Assembly: GCA_958299035.1 (NCBI GenBank)
Contig: CATQJL010000223.1
Coordinates: 72,585,006-72,649,005 of the forward strand
Direction of reading: 5' to 3'
DNA: 64,000 nt
Source of the DNA: Cylicocyclus nassatus
Taxonomy: Eukaryota; Nematoda; Chromadorea; Rhabditida; Strongylidae
In this document: positions 57,946-64,000 of the stretch, one piece after another
Position numbering within the stretch: the first letter of the stretch is position 1
Layout of the letters: each line of letters starts with the position of its first letter
Notes under the pieces: generated by a model
Told to the model about the DNA's origin: nothing
The model's database searches: none
What the model saw: the letters and a program-made list of their open reading frames with translations, nothing else
Translations under genes and position numbers: made by a program

Positions 57946-58771
57946 ATAACAAGCTCTACAAAATGGTTATCTTACTTTTGCATCAGCTCTAAACCAGCTC
58001 CAGTTTCAAGCCGAAAACTAAAAAGATTCAACTGCCTAAAAATCGCGAAAAATCATAACTCCGCTCAAAAAAGTCCTATAAAAATTCTAATTTGCTCGCG
58101 TAAACATACCCATCTAAGACATTAACATAGGCCATTACCATATTTTTTCCTCGCTTGGAAATCAACAAAACGAAGATTTTTATGCTTTTGCCGAAGTGAT
58201 GCTGTGCTGTCCCTTCATAGATAGTTGTGCAACAGTAGCCTGTAGAAAAGCAAATTTTCAGCTCTTTACGAAATATGGATTTCAGCGTAAGGCACCCAAC
58301 TAAGGCCATCTATGTTCGATATTTTTCGGGAACCAAAGCTTGTGAGGGGCTGGAAATTTACATTTGCACTTCTACAGGCTAGTACTATGCAACTATCTAT
58401 GAAGGGACAGCACAGCATCACTTCGGCAAAAGCATAAAAATCTTCGTTTTCTTGATTTCTAACCGAGGAAAAATATGGTAACGGCCTATATTAATGTCTT
58501 AGATGGGTAGTGTTTATGCGAGCAAGTTAGAATATTTATAGGGCTTTTTTGAACGGAGTTATGATTTTACTCGATTTTTAGGACAGTTGAATCTTTTTAG
58601 TTTTCGGTTTGAAACTGGAGCTGGATCAGAGCTGGTGCAAAAATAAGATAGCCATCTTGTACAGCTTGCTTTGGCCTATCAAATGTTACTTCGAAACCTA
58701 TTTAGAAACAAGAATTTCATGATTTATTGCGATTGAAAACCAAAACGGACGGAACTTATGAGATAGCCTGA
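57946..58771. mobile_element. Foldback element (TTAGG group), left end eroded
   Basis: Arms 57946-58260 and 58340-58690 are inverted copies, including the sequence ATGAAGGGACAGCACAGCAT. Right end ..CTTATGAGATAGCCTGA followed by TA. The matching left terminus is not recognisable. Confidence 0.8.
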
Positions 58772-59150
58772 TATGACTCGTGATTATGGGAGATTATTGA
58801 CGTTAGCTTGAGATCAACTTAGTTGAATACGAAATGAGTTATCCGCTTTGCGTAGCATAACAGACAATAAGTAGTCAAATGACTGCAATTTGGAATGTCT
58901 GCAACCTCGCCCACTAAGTCTAGCTTTCTAGGCGTTTACAAAGAACGTATCCTTTTGCAAACTGAGAAACAGATCGAGTTCTTCAATTATTGAACAAAAG
59001 AATTTGTTTTACAGTTTCATGCAGTACCAAAGCAAGCTTTTCATGGAAATAGAACGCGAATAGCTAACGCAGTATGTCCACTGCCATTTTTATCATGAAA
59101 ATTCATTCAAAATGAATATACAATGAGTATACATACATACAAAACTTTAT

Positions 59151-59358
59151 GAGGGCTCGGCACGAGGTGGCTTTCCAAAAATAAAGAAACAAAATCCTCC
59201 CTGACTTTCACAAACATTTACGAAATCCTTTTTGACTCTCATCCTAATTATCCAAATCGACCATAAAAACGAAACGTTGACTAGAAAATACTTATTCGGA
59301 CCCACAATCCCAAAACGGTGTTCAGCTTGTTCATAAGCCACCCTGTGCCGAGCCCTGT
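59151..59358. mobile_element. hAT-type MITE (family 1), 208 bp
   Basis: Starts GAGGGCTCGGCACGAGGTGG (first base changed from C), ends GTGCCGAGCCCTG, seven bases from the stop codon of the 59.4 kb gene. Its internal sequence and gene-side flank match the 6.1 kb copy, so both derive from one insertion that predates the duplication. Confidence 0.8.
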
Positions 59359-59365
59359 TGGCTAT

Positions 59366-59712
59366 TCAAAGTCGCCCGAGTACATCATCAAAATCATGAA
59401 TGTTCCAAGGCATTCCGCGCAGTATGTTTGCGCAAGAAGAGCATTTTTCTAGACTGACAGCCGTTCCGTCAAAGCATTTCCTGCATTCGAGACAGACTAA
59501 GGTGCATGGCTTGGAGTCATGTTTCTCGGAACATTTGTCAAAGCACTGCAAAAGCGTTTAGATAGTGGCAGACATAATTCATGTGAATGAAATATAAAAC
59601 TCAGACGAACCTTATATGACAACGAATCCACCTCGCTCTCGGGCTTGTAGGGGCTAGTAACACACAGAGGCACCAGAATCAACAGAGGAAGCAGAAGTCT
59701 TCTTAAGCACAT
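59366..59712 (-). CDS. Secreted 8-cysteine peptide gene, two exons (paralogue B)
   Basis: Exon 1 (59712-59611, 34 codons) begins MCLRRLLLPLLILVPLCVTS, a signal peptide, and ends SLSYK at an AAG/GTTCGT donor. A 65-bp phase-0 intron (59610-59546) ends CGCTTTTGCAG. Exon 2 (59545-59366) starts CFDKCSEKHDSKPCTLVC and stops at 59368-59366, giving 93 residues. Exon 2 cysteines: C-x3-C-x8-C-x3-C-x2-C-x2-C-x10-C-x2-C. Relative to paralogue A, the LECRKC core, all eight cysteines and intron position are kept while most other residues and loop lengths differ, which argues for coding constraint. TTCCAG eight bases upstream of the ATG may be a splice or trans-splice acceptor. Function unknown; secretion is inferred. 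The cysteines should form disulfides once exported, also an inference. Confidence 0.65.
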
Positions 59713-61445
59713 CGTCCACTGGAATACGTTTTAATAATACGAGAACTCTAAGAATATTTTATTATCATTTGAGTAGCACGTCTTTAAACTTTTCGAAAGA
59801 CCTCATGACTATGTGACACAAGAAGTGTAATGCTCCTCACTTGGTGAAAGGCAAATTTTTTCGCTCATAGAAACACTCCTACAAAGAAAGTTTTAATTTT
59901 TCTTGCTTGGTAGAATTAGTCATAATTGTTAGCATAATATAACAGCTACCTAACAGATATAAACCAATTTGATGAAGTCAACAACAATTTGCTTTCTATG
60001 TAATGACGGAAATTATTTTTCGAGTGCATACGCTTTTGTGAAATGATTTTAAGCGAATAATTATTGTCAAGTACAGAATGTGGGGTATTTTGGTTTGTAG
60101 CGTACCAAAGGAACCCACAGCTGTACTAGCCTTCTCTGAAAGTTTTGCTCAACTTGGAATTTCCTTATTCTAATTGTCATATATTTTCAAAATTAACTTT
60201 TCTGAACAACTCATGTCCCAAAAGGCGCATGTATGCCGACCTTCTAATGTTTGTTTTTTCGCTCAACGCAGACGAAAGAGCCATTTGGCTGGTGGTTTTA
60301 AATTGCTGTTTCACCTAGATATATACTTTATTGAATATTTTCCTTGTGGCTATTGGTAGAATATTGTTGCTTGTAGAAAAGTTTAAAAGATTTTCAAACT
60401 TTAGAGGCAATTTTGGGAAGTAAGACAATGTGCATATGCTAGCCCTGCAAAAATATCTTTCAAAAAACATTTTTCGAGCATGACTACATTTCCGCAGCTT
60501 TTGCTTTGATTTTTGAAAATACAGTACTAATGGGTATCCGAACACCATAAAACTACTGTAAGTGCAAGTTTTTTGGAACAGCTGCGTTAGATACAAGGCA
60601 ATCAAGAAACGGGCAGAACTTTCGGAACAGACTAGTGGTATGAAGCAGCGAAAATAAGCTCAAATCCAACGATGACGCTAATTTCGCAAGTCGCCTTTTT
60701 TTTAGATCTCCGTGCTGACGCTGAGACGGGAAAAACACTATCATAATTCTTCTGCTCTCAACACTGGTATATTTCGAAATAAAGGCAAGTACAGGAGGAG
60801 CACATCAAAAAGTCGACCATATTTGACACAGCTATGCCTGACAGCGAAATAACTACGTTAGCAAAATCATCTAACTTTTTTGGGTAATAGTCAGCTGCTG
60901 TCAAATTGCTATAAAGAAAAGGAGAAATTATCAAACTTGATAAATCAAGGAATTAGCAAGTGCTAGTCATAGAAAGGCGAATAAAAAATTTGGTGCTCAC
61001 TCCCCTGTATACACTATCCCTTATATACATTACGTACGATCTACTCAACGTTTTGTGTTTGGTATATACGAACATGGTTCAATAGATCTCATATCGAATT
61101 TTCGCCCTTTTGGAACACAACTGATGACACTCACATGCTCTATCTGCGCGTTTTTTTCATTTTTGTGGCACATAAATGTTTGGTCTCGCCAATACGTTAT
61201 CAGTCATTGAGAAGTGATCACGAGCTTCATAATTTCGGTAGAATAACACTAAGTGCAGAATTTCTGGTCTCAATGTCAATGCATTTTATCTGTGCTTTGT
61301 AGACTACGTCAAAAGCACAGATAGACAGTCAAGAAAATGTTGTCCTAGAGGGAATAATGTTTGTTTACATGGGTCGCTATTCTGCTCAAAGTAGGCATAT
61401 AAAAATGGAGAATAGCACTTTAAAGGACACATTATTCTCTGTTTA

Positions 61446-61618
61446 ACCTTTGATTCAACTGGCTTGGCGGCTGGAAGGCGCGGCTTTTGTCTAATCAAAG
61501 TCGTCGCGCTCGCTAGCAGTCTGTGTCTTTCTCGCGCGCGTGCTCTCTGATCATTATCAAGCCTTAATTGGGTTACGAAGCCCCGCCTTCCAGCCGTCAA
61601 GCCAATTAAATCAAAGGG
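61446..61618. mobile_element. ~175-bp MITE, opposite orientation
   Basis: Ends ACCTTTGATTCAACTGGCTT and the inverted copy, TA at both sides (61444-61445, 61619-61620). The internal segment is reversed relative to the 48.7 and 57.0 kb copies. Confidence 0.88.
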
Positions 61619-62143
61619 TAATTAAGAAATTATACAATGGTACGTGGCTTGCTTAAGATGTGTTTGAAGTCATTAATGATTTTTCAACCATGTATTAATA
61701 GCTGACAAGTCTTGTAAATCTCTTCGATTTCAAGCTGAAGTATAATGGTTTTTGATGAGGCATAAAAGTCCTTAATGCTGAGCCAAAAAATTGGCTCAAT
61801 AAGGTCAAACATGTGGCCCAACATGATATATCACAAAATTATTGTTCAAGTGCTTCTGTGCTTGCGCGATTTTGTCACAAAAGAGTTTGGATGACGTTTG
61901 CGCTTATCCCCATTTTATTCAACAGCTCACAGCTTTGTACTAGTGTATATCAGTTCATGGCGCAAAGATTAAAACTAATGTACACAAAGGATCTTTTTTG
62001 ATGGGTTATCTATTGAACAATTCTTATTAAAAGTTTCATACAGAATACATATGTGAAGGATTTTTTCATTATACAAGCCTATACAGAGAGGATGAATTTC
62101 TGGCACAGCTGTGCTTTGGCGCAATTTCTGGTCAAGCTAAATA

Positions 62144-62838
62144 TTAGGCTGATGATGATTGATGCATGTTGCTTATTCCTGAGCGACAGAAAAGGTGTTA
62201 AGATCTGTGAGGCACATCATTTGATAGAGCAAAGCAAGCTCTACAAAATAATGTTTGAACAATCTTAAAAGTTTGGTACGCTCAAAAATCGAATCTCCGT
62301 GCATTAGCTATGAATATGTACACTTGCTGTATTTTCTCCATGGCTAAAAGTCAAAAAAAATTCTGCATGTTCTAGAAATTCGATGCTGGATTGTCCCGAC
62401 GATAACTCTGTACTGCATGCCTTTGGAAGTAATATATAACAATGAATTTCCAGTTTCTTTGTGCGTTAAATGTCAAGATTTATCAAATTTAACATAAGAG
62501 ATTCGGAAAAGGCGACATTTTCGAACTTTTGGCCTACTTTTATTTATCAAATCCCAGTGAAAAAATACGACAAGTGAGCTATGTATATCTTATGTGTATA
62601 GTATATGTTTCGCAAAGTCGGGAGTTCACGGGATCATTTCAGGCAAAATTCTGATTTTTGTGTATTCCACTTTTCCCAAATTTCTTCCGCAAACTTTACG
62701 TAATTGGAACCTTTATCGAATGTTCAGACTCGCAGAGCTCGTTTAGCTCTTTCGAATAATATATTTCGTACACTATTATTACTTTTTATGTCATATCTGC
62801 TGCTTTAGGGAACATGCGTTAACTCCGCATCAACCTAA
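62144..62838. mobile_element. TA-flanked foldback element, 695 bp (TTAGG group)
   Basis: Starts TTAGGCTGATGATGATTGAT, ends CTCCGCATCAACCTAA, TA at 62142-62143 and 62839-62840. Arms are more diverged than in other copies. Left arm contains the shared AGAGCAAAGCAAGCTCTAC motif. Confidence 0.82.
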
Positions 62839-62840
62839 TA

Positions 62841-64000
62841 AGCAAAGTAAAGGAAGTGGTGTTGCTGGTCTGGAAATGGGTCGAAACAGCGAAAAAATTA
62901 GAAGCTACTCAAGTATCACACGGTCTTCAAAAGGCACTGCAGCTCCCATGGCACTTTTCCACTTGGAAAGACTTCGTGAACACCAAATAGTGTTCATGCT
63001 GTTTCAGGTGTTTGTATGAGAATGAAACATATAAGATATTAGGCATTTTACATCACGCTGCTAGTAGCTGTGCGCTTGGTCATCATCTGAATAACATTGT
63101 CTCCTAACATAGATTAACTTAAAAAGCATTGTCGTTATTTTGCAAAAAAGTTTAAGCGCGACCGTGACTATACTAGATTGCAGACTTCCATTCTCAATCT
63201 GTACGATGTTGCTCTTTTGGTATACACCTGAAGCAGTTTGGGAAGTTCTTGCTGTTTTCTTCCTCAAGACTTGCTATGACTCAAACTGCTTCTTCAGACT
63301 TAACTGAAAACATGTCGGATCTGCATTTTTCTGAGCGTAAAAGATTTATGTAGATCTTATATACGGGGATTAAGGTACGACTGCAGATGCACCATCTCAT
63401 GCCCTCGTAGTAGTTTTTCTTCCAACTCGTAAAGCTAGCAAGCCAATGCGAATTATCGCACTTCTTCGGACGCATTTTGTATCTTTCGAAATTCACTAAT
63501 TTGTCCCAAGACTAACTGAGACGTTTAACATTTTCAAGAAAGGAAGATTGATGCACAGAAATTTTCTAAAGTGTATTTCCATTCGTTCAATCGAACTTGT
63601 ACAACATCCTGCGTATTTGCAGCTAATTACCAGATCAAGAGACTGCACTCGCAAGCTGTTTTGCTTCCATTCCAACATTTTCATTTCCTTGCGGCTAAAA
63701 GTTTTTTGCCTTGAATTTTTAGTTCGTGTTCTCCCGTCGTGTGGGACTGATAATGTAATTGTTTCGACATCTTAGACAATTGACCGCAACTTCCGCCGAA
63801 CTTAAAGAAAGTTCCGCGGGTCACCTGCAGAAGTTACGTAAACGTGCTACAAAGGTTCCGAAGAATGCGATTCACAACAGCAAACGAGAACACCGAGATT
63901 TGGACTTTAAACTATTGACTGCGACTCCCTCACTATCCTCTCCTCTCTAGTTGTTGGCGAGACAACATCGTAAGAGATGAAAGTTCAAAAACCTGCGGAA
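62841..64000. other. Possible exons at the right edge, strand unresolved
   Basis: Minus-strand open segments read smoothly at about 63826-63690 (after ACTTCTGCAG, includes GTFFKFGGSCGQLSKM), 63496-63380 (includes CDNSHWLASFTSWKK) and 63267-63061. TTTTCAG and GTAATTAG-type splice signals are present but do not give a consistent single gene. A plus-strand frame at 63774-63950 overlaps the first. No family recognised, and the window ends before it can be resolved. Confidence 0.25.

Larger units (their letters stand above)
59151..61245. repeat. Segmental duplication, copy B (partner 6124-7590)
   Basis: Contains the MITE, the peptide gene and upstream sequence, with two extra inserts (about 59895-60425 and 60560-60745). 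Confidence 0.8.

Noticed and set aside
56945..59358. Pairing the hAT left end at 56945 with the right end at 59358
   Set aside because: Their 8-bp flanks (GCTGCGGG and TTGGCTAT) differ, and the right end already has its own left end at 59151.

Overview
The window looks like a stretch of nematode nuclear DNA, probably from a strongylid (hookworm-like) worm. That is an inference from three things: AT-rich sequence, 50-66 bp introns with TTTGCAG-type acceptors, and two RTE-type endonuclease/reverse-transcriptase retrotransposons of the kind abundant in these worms. No tRNA, rRNA, operon or CRISPR array was seen. Most of the sequence is transposable elements, often nested, together with segmentally duplicated blocks. 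Host coding sequence is sparse.

Layout. 0.3-3.2 kb: a heavily broken RTE. 3.2-6.1 kb: no gene. 6.1-7.6 kb: a small two-exon gene (minus strand) for a secreted 8-cysteine peptide with a hAT MITE next to its stop codon. 7.7-10.1 kb: two nested TA-flanked foldback elements. 10.4-14.5 kb: a second RTE, split by a hAT MITE that has an 8-bp target duplication. 14.6-17.9 kb: a block duplicated at 24.1-29.3 kb; each copy carries private insertions that show the other as an empty site. 18.7-19.3 kb: a palindrome. 19.8-21.1 kb: a block duplicated at 46.1-47.5 kb. 21.2-22.9 kb: a retroposon inside a foldback inside a foldback. 24.3-26.3 kb: two large palindromes back to back. 29.4-30.3 kb: another foldback. 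30.7-32.1 kb: a second hAT family. 32.5-37.3 kb: a nearly intact, young Ty3/Gypsy LTR retrotransposon. 37.7-38.0 kb: a third member of the Cys-rich peptide family. 39.4-41.1 kb: a diverged ~159-bp tandem array. 42.0-44.9 kb: more TIR elements and a dispersed 120-bp repeat. 48.0-53.7 kb: a 5.7-kb unit bounded by hAT ends with a perfect 8-bp target duplication; it contains spliced exon-like sequence and other nested repeats. 53.9-58.8 kb: decayed reading frames, MITEs and a foldback. 59.1-61.2 kb: a duplicate of the 6 kb gene locus. 61.4-64 kb: more MITEs and possible exons at the right edge.

The main biological points are: (1) a small dispersed family of secreted cysteine-rich peptide genes sharing one phase-0 intron placed just before the first cysteine, two copies of which were duplicated together with a 3' hAT MITE; (2) a hAT-bounded 5.7-kb unit that appears to carry pieces of a multi-exon gene; (3) a young Gypsy element with all catalytic residues visible and a single frame change in an A8 run; (4) several TA-flanked palindromic element families with related subterminal motifs.
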